Counted from the stretch's first letter, positions 47,529-56,894 are shown. The stretch: 64,000 nt of DNA from Lacrimispora amygdalina (GCF_900205965.1 NZ_OAOF01000003.1:1-64000), one strand, 5' to 3'. Made by a program: numbers and translations. Notes: a model not told the origin generated them from the letters alone.

Positions 47529-48716
47529 ATGGAAAAATTATTATTTACATCCGAGTCCGTTACTGAAGGACATCCGGATAAAATGTGTGATCAGATTTCT
47601 GACGCAATTCTTGATGAGATGTTAAGACAGGACCCGATGAGCCGGGTAGCCTGTGAGACCTGCACCACCACCGGTCTGGTTATGGTTATGGGTGAGATTA
47701 CCACCCAGGCATATGTGGACATTCAGAAGGTAGTGCGTGAAACGGTAAGAGGAATCGGCTATAACCGTGCAAAATACGGATTTGACTGTGACACATGCGG
47801 AGTGATTGTAGCTCTGGATGAACAGTCAAAGGATATAGCAATGGGGGTTGACCGTGCCCTGGAAGCAAAAGAGAATAAGATGTCAGAAGAAGAAATCGAT
47901 GCCATCGGAGCCGGAGATCAGGGTATGATGTTCGGTTACGCCAGCAACGAGACAGAAGAATATATGCCATATCCGATTGCGCTTGCACACAAGCTTGCAC
48001 TTCAGCTTACTAAAGTCCGCAAGAACGGAACCTTAACGTACCTCCGTCCGGATGGAAAAACCCAGGTGACGGTTGAATATGATGAGAACGGCAGCCCGCT
48101 GCGTCTTGATGCGGTGGTATTATCCACCCAGCATGATGAGGATGTCAGCCAGGAGCAGATTCACAAAGATATCAAAAAATATGTATTCGATGAGATTCTT
48201 CCGGCTGAGCTGGTAGATGAACACACGAAATTTTTTATTAATCCTACCGGCCGTTTTGTAATTGGCGGTCCCCAGGGAGACAGCGGTCTTACCGGCCGTA
48301 AAATCATTGTAGACACGTATGGCGGCTATGCCCGTCACGGCGGCGGTGCATTTTCCGGAAAAGACTGTACCAAGGTAGACCGTTCCGCAGCATATGCAGC
48401 CCGTTATGTAGCGAAAAACATCGTGGCAGCCGGTCTTGCAGATAAGTGTGAGATTCAGTTATCCTACGCCATCGGAGTGGCTCACCCTACTTCCATCATG
48501 GCAGATACCTTCGGTACAGGAAAAGTAAGCAATGAAAAGCTGGTTGAGATTATCCGTGAAAACTTCGACTTACGTCCGGCCGGTATTATTAAGATGCTGG
48601 ATTTACGCCGCCCGATCTATAAACAGACCGCGGCTTACGGACATTTTGGAAGAAACGATTTAGATTTACCATGGGAAAAGCTTGATAAGGTTTCCCTGTT
48701 AAAAGAATATTTATAG
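47529..48716 (+). CDS. metK: S-adenosylmethionine synthetase
   Basis: A 395-residue enzyme that makes SAM from methionine and ATP. Signature motifs [12 protein letters not shown] and [16 protein letters not shown] are present, as is the N-terminal [13 protein letters not shown]. Regulated by the SAM riboswitch upstream. SAM is also a cosubstrate of CutD, though that link is only metabolic. Confidence 0.98.
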   Translation: MEKLLFTSESVTEGHPDKMCDQISDAILDEMLRQDPMSRVACETCTTTGLVMVMGEITTQAYVDIQKVVRETVRGIGYNRAKYGFDCDTCGVIVALDEQSKDIAMGVDRALEAKENKMSEEEIDAIGAGDQGMMFGYASNETEEYMPYPIALAHKLALQLTKVRKNGTLTYLRPDGKTQVTVEYDENGSPLRLDAVVLSTQHDEDVSQEQIHKDIKKYVFDEILPAELVDEHTKFFINPTGRFVIGGPQGDSGLTGRKIIVDTYGGYARHGGGAFSGKDCTKVDRSAAYAARYVAKNIVAAGLADKCEIQLSYAIGVAHPTSIMADTFGTGKVSNEKLVEIIRENFDLRPAGIIKMLDLRRPIYKQTAAYGHFGRNDLDLPWEKLDKVSLLKEYL

Positions 48717-48732
48717 TTATTATTATGAGAGG

Positions 48733-48781
48733 GATGCCGCAAAACAGCTGATTTACAGCTGTGTGCGGCATCTTTCTTTTT
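48733..48781 (+). terminator. Terminator of metK
   Basis: GATGCCGCA pairs with TGCGGCATC, with an inner ACAGCTG/CAGCTGT stem, then TTTC and more T. Confidence 0.9.
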
Positions 48782-48814
48782 ATAGATTAACCGGGGGATG
48801 AACCGTTTTTAATA

Positions 48815-48838
48815 TTTGGCACTAAAACTAGCGCCAAA
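48815..48838. promoter_or_regulatory. Hexitol operator 1 (probable MtlR site)
   Basis: A dyad with arms TTTGGCACTA and TAGCGCCAAA around AAAC; one mismatch between the arms. It ends 16 bases before the -35 box of the EIICB gene. The same site at the same distance occurs at 53949-53973. Confidence 0.75.
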
Positions 48839-48854
48839 TCCCTGTTACTTCGTG

Positions 48855-48884
48855 TTGAAATTTAAAGCTCAGATTGATTATAAT
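48855..48884 (+). promoter_or_regulatory. Promoter of the first EIICB gene
   Basis: TTGAAA (48855-48860), 18 bases, TATAAT (48879-48884). The boxes and spacer length equal those of the promoter at 53990-54019. Confidence 0.75.
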
Positions 48885-48901
48885 AAGGCTATGAAAAGGA
48901 A

Positions 48902-48917
48902 ATGATTGGCCAATCAT
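48902..48917. promoter_or_regulatory. Perfect 16-bp palindrome near the transcription start
   Basis: ATGATTGGCCAATCAT reads the same on both strands and falls about 10-25 bases after the predicted start of transcription. It holds TTGGC/GCCAA half-sites like those in the upstream operator. Confidence 0.5.
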
Positions 48918-48970
48918 ACCTTCCACAAATTACACAGTAAATACTATATCATAAAGTGAGGGTATGTAAA

Positions 48971-50353
48971 ATGAAAGAGAAGGTACAAGTATTTGGCCGC
49001 TTTTTAAGCGGTATGGTAATGCCTAACATCGGTGCATTTATTGCATGGGGACTGATTACGGCATTGTTTATCCCAACTGGCTGGTATCCGAATGAAGCCA
49101 TCGGGGCTCTGGTTTCACCTATGGCCAGCACGCTTCTGCCGCTTTTGATCGCCTATACAGGCGGTACGGCTGTTTATGGCCAGAGGGGTGGCGTTATCGG
49201 TGCAATCACAGCCATGGGCGTAATTGTTGGTTCCAGTGTACCTATGTTTATGGGGGCAATGATCGTGGGACCGCTCAGTGCCTGGGTAATTAAAAAGTTT
49301 GACAGTAAAATAGAGGGGAAGGTCCCTGCAGGCTTTGAAATGCTGGTTAATAACTTTTCCCTGGGTATCATCGGTGCAATCTTAACTGCAATTGCTCTGA
49401 AGGGAGTTGCACCTTTTGTAGAGGTGATGAACCGGGTGATGGAATCAGGTGTTGGGTTCTTTGTGGATCATAAGCTGCTTCCATTGGCAAGCGTCTTTAT
49501 TGAGCCGGCTAAGATCCTGTTCTTAAACAATGCTGTCAACCATGGAATACTTTCTCCTATGGGAATCCAGCAGGTAGAAGAAATGGGAAAATCCATCTTC
49601 TTTCTGCTTGAAGCAAACCCTGGTCCTGGACTTGGTATATTACTGGCTTACTGTATTGCTGGTAAGGGAACTGCCAGAAGCTCAGCACCAGGCGCAATCA
49701 TCATTCACTTTTTAGGTGGAATCCATGAGATCTATTTTCCTTACATCCTGATGAATCCTCTATTACTTCTGGCGGTTATTTCAGGTGGAGCCAGTGGAAT
49801 TTTTGTGTTCCAGCTCCTGGGTGTAGGATTAACCTCACCCGCATCTCCAGGAAGCATCCTGGCTGTTCTTGCAATGACACCAAGAGGCGGATATTTAGGT
49901 ACGCTGGCAGGTGTTACAGTAGCTGCTGCTGTTTCATTCCTTGTGGCTCTTCCTCTGCTTCGGTTTACAGGAAAAAGTGGAGATCTTGATGAATCCAGGG
50001 ATAAAGTTAAGAAGATGAAACAGGAGTCCAAAGGGAATCAGACAGTAGAAACGAAAACCGTATCAAACAGTGCTGTTAAAAAAATTGTGTTTGCCTGTGA
50101 TGCAGGTATGGGATCCAGTGCTATGGGTGCCACTGTTCTGAAAAAAAAGCTGGCTGCAGCAGGATTCGGAGACATTGAAGTGGTTCACTCTCCGGTATCC
50201 TCAATTCCAACAGATGCACAGATTGTTGTAACGCATAAGGAATTGAAGGAGCGTGCGGCTCACAGTAATCCTGAGGCGCAGCTGGTTCTGATCACTAACT
50301 TTCTGGCAGCTCCGGAATATGACCAGCTGGTGGAATCATTAAAAAGTAATTAG
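48971..50353 (+). CDS. mtlA: Mannitol-type PTS transporter EIICB, first copy
   Basis: A 460-residue PTS permease. The EIIC domain (residues 1-340) has the substrate motif GGIHEIYFPYI; after a charged linker the EIIB domain follows with phospho-Cys376 in FACDAGMGSSAMG. It lacks the EIIA domain, which is encoded at 54053. It takes up and phosphorylates a hexitol. Mannitol is the default family substrate, but the downstream enzymes leave room for others. ATG 48971 follows GTGAGGGT. Confidence 0.88.
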   Translation: MKEKVQVFGRFLSGMVMPNIGAFIAWGLITALFIPTGWYPNEAIGALVSPMASTLLPLLIAYTGGTAVYGQRGGVIGAITAMGVIVGSSVPMFMGAMIVGPLSAWVIKKFDSKIEGKVPAGFEMLVNNFSLGIIGAILTAIALKGVAPFVEVMNRVMESGVGFFVDHKLLPLASVFIEPAKILFLNNAVNHGILSPMGIQQVEEMGKSIFFLLEANPGPGLGILLAYCIAGKGTARSSAPGAIIIHFLGGIHEIYFPYILMNPLLLLAVISGGASGIFVFQLLGVGLTSPASPGSILAVLAMTPRGGYLGTLAGVTVAAAVSFLVALPLLRFTGKSGDLDESRDKVKKMKQESKGNQTVETKTVSNSAVKKIVFACDAGMGSSAMGATVLKKKLAAAGFGDIEVVHSPVSSIPTDAQIVVTHKELKERAAHSNPEAQLVLITNFLAAPEYDQLVESLKSN

Positions 50354-50389
50354 ATAAAATTAAAAAAATATAGACGTTCTGGTATCAGA

Positions 50390-50435
50390 TTGTATCCCAT
50401 GGTATAATACTAATAAAACTATACAATGGGTACAA
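50390..50435. promoter_or_regulatory. Inverted repeat before the second EIICB gene
   Basis: TTGTATCCCATGGTATA (50390-50406) and TATACAATGGGTACAA (50420-50435) are reverse complements apart from one mismatch and one indel. A TATAAT lies within the left arm/loop. It could be an operator at the promoter, or an RNA stem of a BglG-type antitermination target. Confidence 0.5.
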
Positions 50436-50451
50436 AAGGGGAACTTCAAAG

Positions 50452-51783
50452 ATGAAATTAGCGCGGAGAGTACTGAAGTATTACAGCAGGGTGATCGCTG
50501 AAAGCATACCTTTGTTTGTGACAGCAGGACTGCTGTCAGTCTTTTCAGCTGGCATATTCCAGAATGAGCACTTGTATGAAATGTCTAAAATTTTGTCTTC
50601 TCTGGTGATTCCGGTGTTTATGGGATATAAAGCGGGCACTATGTGCGGCGGGGAAGTCGGCGGTTTAGCCGGCACCCTTGCCGCTTCTGTTGTTGTTATG
50701 GCAGAGCCTGTCTCTGCCATGATTCTGGCTGTCACAGCCGGTGGTATCGCCGGTTTTTTATGCAAAAAAGGGCTGGATCGGATTAAAAACTGGATTCCTT
50801 CCGGCTTTGAGATGCTCTTTAGCAACTTATATATAGCATCTTTAGGGCTGCTCGCCGGAGGCGCCGCCTATATTTTGCTGATCCCGAAGGCAGAATGGCT
50901 GCTGGGATTGTTGGGGAATGGATTATCATTTCTGATAAACATGGGAATTATCCCTTTTATCAGCTTTGTGGTAGAGCCCCTGAAAATTATTTTTTTCAAT
51001 AACTGGATCAATCACGGCATTTTTCTGCCGCTGGGATTGGAACAGTTGAAAAATCAGGGTAGTTCCATTTTGTTTCTTCTGGAGACCAATCCAGGACCGG
51101 GATTTGGAATCCTTCTTGCATATACCCTGGTTAACCGGAACATGAGAAAGCCAATGGTTTCCAGCATGATTATTCAGTTTCTGGGAGGGATTCATGAGGT
51201 TTATTTCCCCTATATACTATCAGATATACGATTACTGGGGGGAGCCATCGCGGGCAGCATCGTTGGAAATTACTGCTTCATGATAACAGGCAGCGGACTG
51301 ATGGGACCGGCTTCACCTGGCAGCATTATTACCATACTGATTATGGCGGACAAAAAGCATTGGCTGGGGATTGTTATGGGGGTTTCCATCTCCGCTGCGG
51401 TGAGCTGTCTTTTGTCATGCCTGATTTTATCCGGTAAAAGGAGGGAACCAGCCATAGATAAAGAAAAAGAACAAAAGGGTGAAGAGATGCCCATTAAGAG
51501 AGTGGAACATGCCAGAATATATTTTGTTTGTGACGTAGGATTGGGCTCCAGTGCAATGGCCAGTGCCATTTTTAAGAAAAAACTGAGACTGGAGGGACTG
51601 ACGGGTATAGAGGTATACCATGTGTCGGCTGACCGGATTCCGGCTGATGCAGATGCAATTGTCTGCCAGAAGGATTTCGCCCGTTCCCTGCCGGAAACTA
51701 ATATTTTATGCTTTACGGTGGACAATTTAACAGATATGTCTGGTTATAAGGAACTCCTGAACTGGTTAATGGGAGGTGGATGA
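50452..51783 (+). CDS. Mannitol-type PTS transporter EIICB, second copy
   Basis: A 443-residue divergent paralogue of the first EIICB. The EIIC motif GGIHEVYFPYI and the EIIB phospho-Cys360 (FVCDVGLGSSAMAS) are both intact, so it should be active. The first half differs widely from the first copy, suggesting a different hexitol or affinity. It overlaps no operator of the TTTGGC type and is co-transcribed with the regulator gene that starts two bases after its stop. Confidence 0.85.
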   Translation: MKLARRVLKYYSRVIAESIPLFVTAGLLSVFSAGIFQNEHLYEMSKILSSLVIPVFMGYKAGTMCGGEVGGLAGTLAASVVVMAEPVSAMILAVTAGGIAGFLCKKGLDRIKNWIPSGFEMLFSNLYIASLGLLAGGAAYILLIPKAEWLLGLLGNGLSFLINMGIIPFISFVVEPLKIIFFNNWINHGIFLPLGLEQLKNQGSSILFLLETNPGPGFGILLAYTLVNRNMRKPMVSSMIIQFLGGIHEVYFPYILSDIRLLGGAIAGSIVGNYCFMITGSGLMGPASPGSIITILIMADKKHWLGIVMGVSISAAVSCLLSCLILSGKRREPAIDKEKEQKGEEMPIKRVEHARIYFVCDVGLGSSAMASAIFKKKLRLEGLTGIEVYHVSADRIPADADAIVCQKDFARSLPETNILCFTVDNLTDMSGYKELLNWLMGGG

Positions 51784-51784
51784 G

Positions 51785-53890
51785 ATGGCGGGTAGTGATT
51801 TTACGCCCAGAATGCAGCAAATTGTTCTGGCTCTGCTGAAAGAGCAGGGGCCAGTTCCTGTGAAGCAGCTTGCAGACCAGATTCATATCAGCAAGAGAAC
51901 GGTGCAAAGGGAGCTGGAGTATATTCCCAGGGCACTTAAGAAATATGGTCTGACCTTTTGCTCCAAAACAGGGACTGGCATCTGGCTGGAAGGAGACAGG
52001 ACCCGGATGGAAGCCTTACAGGCGGAACTTGAAGCTGATGATGCCCTTGACGTTTCTGACCGAATGGAACGCCAGAAGCGTCTGGTTCTGGAAATTCTAA
52101 AGGATAAGACGTTAAAAAAGCTGTATTATTATAGTGATTTATTCGGGGTCAGCGAGGCCACTGTCAGCTCGGATTTAGAGGCGGTCAAAGGATGGTTTCA
52201 CAAGTATCATCTGGAAATAAAGAGAAAGCCGGGATACGGTGTGTTCATTGAAGGCAGTGAACGGGATTTCCGCCAGGCCCTCAGAGTGTTTATCGATGAA
52301 AACATTCATACAGATATGATACAGGGGATGTATGAAGACCGGAACCAGTCTGTGTTAAATGTTATTCAGAACAAAAGTGAGAGAAATATCTACAGAATCC
52401 TGGACGATGACATTGTAAAACGGGTGATTGCCTGCATCTTAAGAATACGGGATAAACGAATCCTGAATCTGACACAGGATTCCTACCTTGGTCTGGTGAT
52501 CCATGTGGCGATTGCCGTGAACCGGATCCGCCGGCAGGAGATCATTGAAGAAGATCCCCTTATGGCAGATTTTCTGCAGAAAGACCAGGATTATGATCTG
52601 GCTGAAACCATAACCAGATCCCTGGAAGAAGAGTTTCAGATTCAGATTCCGGAAATTGAATGTGCCTATATCTGCCTTCACATCAAAGGCTCTAAGATTC
52701 AGCAGTTAAATGTTGACGAGAAGTCAAGAAGTGAAATTGAGGAATCCAGGGAGCTGTGGGAGGTGGTCAATGAAATGATCGACAGCTATAACGACGGGAT
52801 TGCTTATTTGCTGAAGCAGGATGAAGAATTTGTGATACAGGGACTGATTGCCCATTTAAAGCCGACTCTGGTTCGCCTTGCCAATGGCATGAAGATCCAG
52901 AATCCTTTGCTGGATCAGATCAAACGGGATTATCCGGCTATATTTGAGCGTTGCAGGTCCGTTGCCAGGGTAATTGAAAAACGATATGGATATGAGGTAC
53001 CGGAGCCGGAGATCGGATTTCTTGCCGTACACTTCGGTGCAGCTGAGGTGCGGATGGAAAGCAGAAGGGAAAGCCGCAGAAAGGTGAATATAGGGATCGT
53101 CTGTGCCAGTGGGATCGGAATTTCGCGGCTTATGTCTTCCAGGATTGCCAGAGATTTTTCAGACAGAGTGGAACTGTCTGTTTATGGTATGGCAGACTTA
53201 TCTCCCTATGTGCTCAGTAAGACGGATTTCTTTGTGTCCACAGTACCATTAAAGGAGACGGCGGACATCCTGTATGTAAGCCCCCTGCTTTCTGCTGAAG
53301 AAATGGAACGGATTGCAGGTAAAGTGCGCCAGTGTGAATATATGCCTAAAAAGAAGGATAACAAGGAGTTTACCATACAGCTTGACCAGGTGAATTTTAT
53401 GGCGGTTCAGATTAAAAGTATTATCAGGCTCATGGAATACCAGCGGGTGGACAATGGAATCACCTTTGAGGAACTGCTGATAGCCGTCAGTGAGAGACTG
53501 GCTTCCTACGCAGACCGTCAGATCATGATCCAGGAGGATTTAATGAGGAGAGAACGGCTTAGCAGCCAGATTTTCCCTGACTTTGGCTTTGCCCTGCTTC
53601 ATGCAAGAACGGAGGGGGTGGTAAAGCCGGTATTTTCCGTTTGCCAGACAAAAGACGGAACACCGTTTTGTGACCCTTATTTTAAAGGGGTATGTGTTGT
53701 GCTGGTTATGCTGGTGCCAAAGGATGACCATGCAGCAGAAAACAGTGAGATCCTGGGGGTATTAAGCGAGCGGCTGATTGAGGAGGAGAAGTTTTTAGAG
53801 GCTGTGAGGCATGGGGGAAAAGAGGAGATAAGAACCTTTGTTTCCCATTATTTAAATCAATATTTCAGACATTATCTCGATAAGATGTGA
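51785..53890 (+). CDS. mtlR: MtlR-type PTS-controlled transcription activator
   Basis: A 701-residue regulator. Two N-terminal helix-turn-helix domains (VKQLADQIHISKRTVQREL; SDLFGVSEATVSSDLEAV) precede two PTS-regulation domains with His residues, an EIIB-like domain with Cys (IVCASGIGISRLM) and an EIIA-like domain with His (FALLHARTEG). Phosphorylation by the PTS at these sites turns the activator on or off. ATG 51785 follows GGGAGGTG. The TTTGGC operators nearby are its likely targets. Confidence 0.9.
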   Translation: MAGSDFTPRMQQIVLALLKEQGPVPVKQLADQIHISKRTVQRELEYIPRALKKYGLTFCSKTGTGIWLEGDRTRMEALQAELEADDALDVSDRMERQKRLVLEILKDKTLKKLYYYSDLFGVSEATVSSDLEAVKGWFHKYHLEIKRKPGYGVFIEGSERDFRQALRVFIDENIHTDMIQGMYEDRNQSVLNVIQNKSERNIYRILDDDIVKRVIACILRIRDKRILNLTQDSYLGLVIHVAIAVNRIRRQEIIEEDPLMADFLQKDQDYDLAETITRSLEEEFQIQIPEIECAYICLHIKGSKIQQLNVDEKSRSEIEESRELWEVVNEMIDSYNDGIAYLLKQDEEFVIQGLIAHLKPTLVRLANGMKIQNPLLDQIKRDYPAIFERCRSVARVIEKRYGYEVPEPEIGFLAVHFGAAEVRMESRRESRRKVNIGIVCASGIGISRLMSSRIARDFSDRVELSVYGMADLSPYVLSKTDFFVSTVPLKETADILYVSPLLSAEEMERIAGKVRQCEYMPKKKDNKEFTIQLDQVNFMAVQIKSIIRLMEYQRVDNGITFEELLIAVSERLASYADRQIMIQEDLMRRERLSSQIFPDFGFALLHARTEGVVKPVFSVCQTKDGTPFCDPYFKGVCVVLVMLVPKDDHAAENSEILGVLSERLIEEEKFLEAVRHGGKEEIRTFVSHYLNQYFRHYLDKM

Positions 53891-53904
53891 GGAATAAAAG
53901 CTGT

Positions 53905-53936
53905 AAAACCAGGTCCGGGAAGGGCCTGGTTTTTTT
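53905..53936 (+). terminator. Terminator of the EIICB2-mtlR operon
   Basis: AAAACCAGG pairs with CCTGGTTTT and a run of T follows. Confidence 0.9.
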
Positions 53937-53948
53937 CGTACATTTAGT

Positions 53949-53973
53949 TTTGGCGCCATTTGATGGCGCCAAA
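53949..53973. promoter_or_regulatory. Hexitol operator 2 (probable MtlR site)
   Basis: A perfect dyad with arms TTTGGCGCCAT and ATGGCGCCAAA around TTG. It ends 16 bases before the -35 box, as does operator 1. Confidence 0.8.
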
Positions 53974-53989
53974 TGCCATTTTGTTTTCG

Positions 53990-54019
53990 TTGAAAAAGAT
54001 AAGATACCAGCCCTATAAT
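53990..54019 (+). promoter_or_regulatory. Promoter of the EIIA-kinase-dehydrogenase operon
   Basis: TTGAAA (53990-53995), 18 bases, TATAAT (54014-54019). The start codon of the first gene is 34 bases downstream of the -10. Confidence 0.75.
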
Positions 54020-54052
54020 TTAAATAGAACACCAGCAGAGGAGGGGAATCAC

Positions 54053-54520
54053 GTGTTTGGATACGGGAAAAAAAATAAAGAAAAAAATGCAGAACTTCTG
54101 GAACTTGGAAATATCCGATTGAATTGCAGACCTGGAGATAAAGAGACAGTCATACGAGAAGTGGGGAGAATGCTTTGCGAAAGTGGCTGCGTGGATGAGT
54201 CCTATATAGAGGCAATGCTTCTGCGGGAACTGACCTTTCCTACGAACATCGGCAATGGAATCGCACTTCCTCACGGTGTTGAGGAAGCAAAAAAAAGCAT
54301 CAGACACTCCGGTATTGCAGTCATGGTTTTTCCTGACGGAACAGACTGGGGAGGAGAGATGGTGAAGCTGGTCATAGGGATCGCAGGGGTAGGTGAGGAG
54401 CATTTAGAGATACTTTCTGTAATTGCACAGTGCCTTGCAGATCCGGCTGATGTGGACAGGATCACCAGTTGCAGTGCACAGGAAATCTATACCATGTTTA
54501 CCGGGAAGGGGTGTTTTTAA
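54053..54520 (+). CDS. mtlF: Mannitol-type PTS EIIA
   Basis: A 155-residue EIIA of the mannitol/fructose family with phospho-His74 in NGIALPHGVEEAK. It passes phosphate from HPr to the EIIB domains of the two transporters. The start is GTG at 54053 after AGAGGAGGGG; the frame is open further upstream, but that overlaps the promoter and operator. Confidence 0.9.
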   Translation: MFGYGKKNKEKNAELLELGNIRLNCRPGDKETVIREVGRMLCESGCVDESYIEAMLLRELTFPTNIGNGIALPHGVEEAKKSIRHSGIAVMVFPDGTDWGGEMVKLVIGIAGVGEEHLEILSVIAQCLADPADVDRITSCSAQEIYTMFTGKGCF

Positions 54521-55449
54521 TGATCGTTACAGTAACCATGAATCCAGCCATTGATAAAACAGTGGATATTGGAAGATTTGAACGGGGAGATTTAAACAGA
54601 ATAAAGCGTGTGGAAGTGGATGCCGGAGGAAAAGGCATTAACGTTTCCAAGACAATCAGGGAATTAGGTGGAGAAAGTATTGCCACAGGTTTTGTGGGGG
54701 GAACCAGTGGAACCATCATCAGACAGGTCATGACGGACCTTAGCCTTAAGACTGATTTTGTAGATGTAAAAGGGGAGACGAGAACGAATTTAAAGGTGGT
54801 GGAGGAAACCGGAGAGGTGACCGAGCTTAATGAGCCTGGACCGGAGGTGTCAAAGGAACAGCTTGATGATCTGCTTAACAGGCTGGACAGCTATGCAAAC
54901 CCGGATACTCTGTTTGTACTGGCAGGAAGCATACCGGCGGGAATACCAACGGATATATACCGCAGGATTACGGAGATGGTTCATCAAAAAGGGGCAAAGG
55001 TTTTACTGGATGCAGACGGCGCGTTGTTTTCTGAATCCTTAAAAGGAAAGCCGGATATGTTAAAGCCCAACCGTTCAGAACTGGAACGGCATTATCAGAT
55101 GGATTACAGAGCTTCCGAGCAGGAACTGGTATCCATGGGGGAAAAGCTTCTTAATCACGGAGCTTCCATGGCTGCGATATCCCTTGGACAGATGGGAGCC
55201 ATTTTTTTAACAAATGAAAAACGGTATCGTTGTCCCGGGCTTAAGGTAAAAGCCCATTCCACCGTAGGCGCCGGGGATGCCCTGGTTGCTGCCATGGCAT
55301 ACAGCTGGGATAAAAAGCTTCCTCTTGAAACATGCATTCGTTTATGCATGGGGGCTTCTGCAGGTGCAGTTACCAGCATTGGAACAAAGCCGCCTCACCG
55401 AAGTCTGGTGGATGAACTGGTGAAGCAGGTACAACTGTTGGAAATTTAA
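54520..55449 (+). CDS. PfkB-family hexose-phosphate kinase (FruK/LacC type)
   Basis: A 309-residue ribokinase-fold enzyme of the 1-phosphofructokinase / tagatose-6-phosphate kinase group. The start MNPAIDKTVDIGRFERGD and the catalytic GAGD in STVGAGDALVAAM are typical. It would phosphorylate the ketose phosphate made by the next gene's product. The ATG overlaps the EIIA stop by one base (TAATG). Confidence 0.88.
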   Translation: MIVTVTMNPAIDKTVDIGRFERGDLNRIKRVEVDAGGKGINVSKTIRELGGESIATGFVGGTSGTIIRQVMTDLSLKTDFVDVKGETRTNLKVVEETGEVTELNEPGPEVSKEQLDDLLNRLDSYANPDTLFVLAGSIPAGIPTDIYRRITEMVHQKGAKVLLDADGALFSESLKGKPDMLKPNRSELERHYQMDYRASEQELVSMGEKLLNHGASMAAISLGQMGAIFLTNEKRYRCPGLKVKAHSTVGAGDALVAAMAYSWDKKLPLETCIRLCMGASAGAVTSIGTKPPHRSLVDELVKQVQLLEI

Positions 55450-55485
55450 TGTCTAAATTCATAAGTAAGGTTGGAGGATGAAAAT

Positions 55486-56760
55486 ATGAAAACAAAAGCG
55501 GTAAGAATGTATGGAACAGATGATTTAAGACTGGAGGAGTTTGAACTTCCGCAGATTAAGGAAGATGAGATTCTTGTAAAAATTTTAAGCGACAGTATCT
55601 GTATGTCCACCTACAAGCTGGTAAAGCAGGGTAAAAAGCATAAAAGGGCACCTCAGAATATGGATACCAATCCGGTGATTGTCGGTCATGAATGCTCTGG
55701 GCTGATCGTAGAGGTTGGGAACAAGTGGAAGGATCAGTTCCAGCCAGGTCAGAAGTTTTCTCTGCAGCCAGCGTTAAATTACAAAGGAAAGCTGGATTCG
55801 CCGGGATATTCTTATGAATTCTGCGGAGGTGCCTGTACTTACTGCATCATGCCAAACGAGGTTATGGAGCTGGGCTGCCTTCTTGATTATACAGGGGAGA
55901 GCTTCTTTGAAGCCTCACTGGGAGAGCCGATGAGCTGTATCATTGGCGGATTCCATGCCAATTATCATACAAACAAAAGAAATTATGATCATGCCATGGG
56001 AACTAAAACTGATGGAAACATCCTGATTATGGGAGGATGCGGTCCCATGGGACTGGGAGCAGTAAGCTATGGCCTGCAGTTTGAAAATAAACCAAAAAGG
56101 ATTGTAGTTACAGATATCAGCGACGAACGGATCGCCCGGGCAAAGGAAGTGATTTCCGAGGAGTCTGCCCTGGAGAGAGGAATTGAGCTTCTTTATGTTA
56201 ATACAGCCAAAATGGGTGATCCCATTGCGGAACTGATGGCCATCACTGAGGGTCATGGCTATGATGACGTATTTGTTTATGTCCCTGTTAAAGAAGTGGC
56301 GGAAATGGGAGATAAGCTGCTGGCCTTTGACGGCTGCATGAACTTTTTTGCAGGTCCTTCCGACAGCCAGTTTAAGGCGGAAATTAATCTTTACAACTGC
56401 CACTACACAAGCACCCATATTATGGGAACTACAGGCGGTAATACAGATGATCTGGTAGAGGCAAATCTGCTGTCTGCCAAAGGAGCCATTGAAGCGGCTG
56501 TTATGGTAACCCATGTGGGTGGAATTGACAGCATTGCAGAGGCGACTAAAAATCTGCCTTCCATACCCGGAGGGAAAAAGCTTACCTATACTCAATTTGA
56601 TATGCCTTTAACAGCCATTGACGATTTTGAAGAGCTGGGAAAGACCGATCCGCTGTTTAAAAAACTCAGTGAATCCTGTAAAGCCCATAAGGGATTATGG
56701 AATGGGGAAGCGGAAAAGATCCTTTTTGAGCATTTTGGGATTGATCCAAAGGAATTATAA
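55486..56760 (+). CDS. Zinc-type polyol/sorbose-phosphate dehydrogenase
   Basis: A 424-residue medium-chain dehydrogenase resembling L-sorbose-1-phosphate reductase. The catalytic-domain motif VGHECSGLIVEVG, a Cys-rich stretch (CGGACTYC) and the NAD fold start ILIMGGCGPMGLGA are present. In this operon it would oxidise the hexitol phosphate to a ketose phosphate, the step done by MtlD in the usual pathway. Substrate is uncertain. ATG 55486 follows GGTTGGAGGATG. Confidence 0.82.
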   Translation: MKTKAVRMYGTDDLRLEEFELPQIKEDEILVKILSDSICMSTYKLVKQGKKHKRAPQNMDTNPVIVGHECSGLIVEVGNKWKDQFQPGQKFSLQPALNYKGKLDSPGYSYEFCGGACTYCIMPNEVMELGCLLDYTGESFFEASLGEPMSCIIGGFHANYHTNKRNYDHAMGTKTDGNILIMGGCGPMGLGAVSYGLQFENKPKRIVVTDISDERIARAKEVISEESALERGIELLYVNTAKMGDPIAELMAITEGHGYDDVFVYVPVKEVAEMGDKLLAFDGCMNFFAGPSDSQFKAEINLYNCHYTSTHIMGTTGGNTDDLVEANLLSAKGAIEAAVMVTHVGGIDSIAEATKNLPSIPGGKKLTYTQFDMPLTAIDDFEELGKTDPLFKKLSESCKAHKGLWNGEAEKILFEHFGIDPKEL

Positions 56761-56786
56761 ATAAAGAAGTGTTAGGAATTAACCAT

Positions 56787-56826
56787 GCTGCATCCTTTCT
56801 CTTGTGAGAGGGTGCAGCTTTTATTT
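56787..56826 (+). terminator. Terminator of the hexitol operon
   Basis: GCTGCATCCT pairs with AGGGTGCAGC, followed by TTTTATTT. Confidence 0.88.
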
Positions 56827-56885
56827 ATGGAAAAACCCGCGACTTTAAATTTTAGAATTGTTTTATAAATTTTGAGAGCTTTGTG

Positions 56886-56894
56886 TGTTATAAT
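56886..56894 (+). promoter_or_regulatory. Extended -10 promoter of the second two-component operon
   Basis: TGTTATAAT gives a perfect -10 (56889-56894) with the TGN extension. No good -35 is seen at 17 bases, which extended -10 promoters can do without. Confidence 0.5.

Noticed and set aside
55915..56595. A 226-codon minus-strand open frame opposite the zinc dehydrogenase
   Set aside because: It is a shadow of a well-supported gene, with no promoter, ribosome site or domain of its own.
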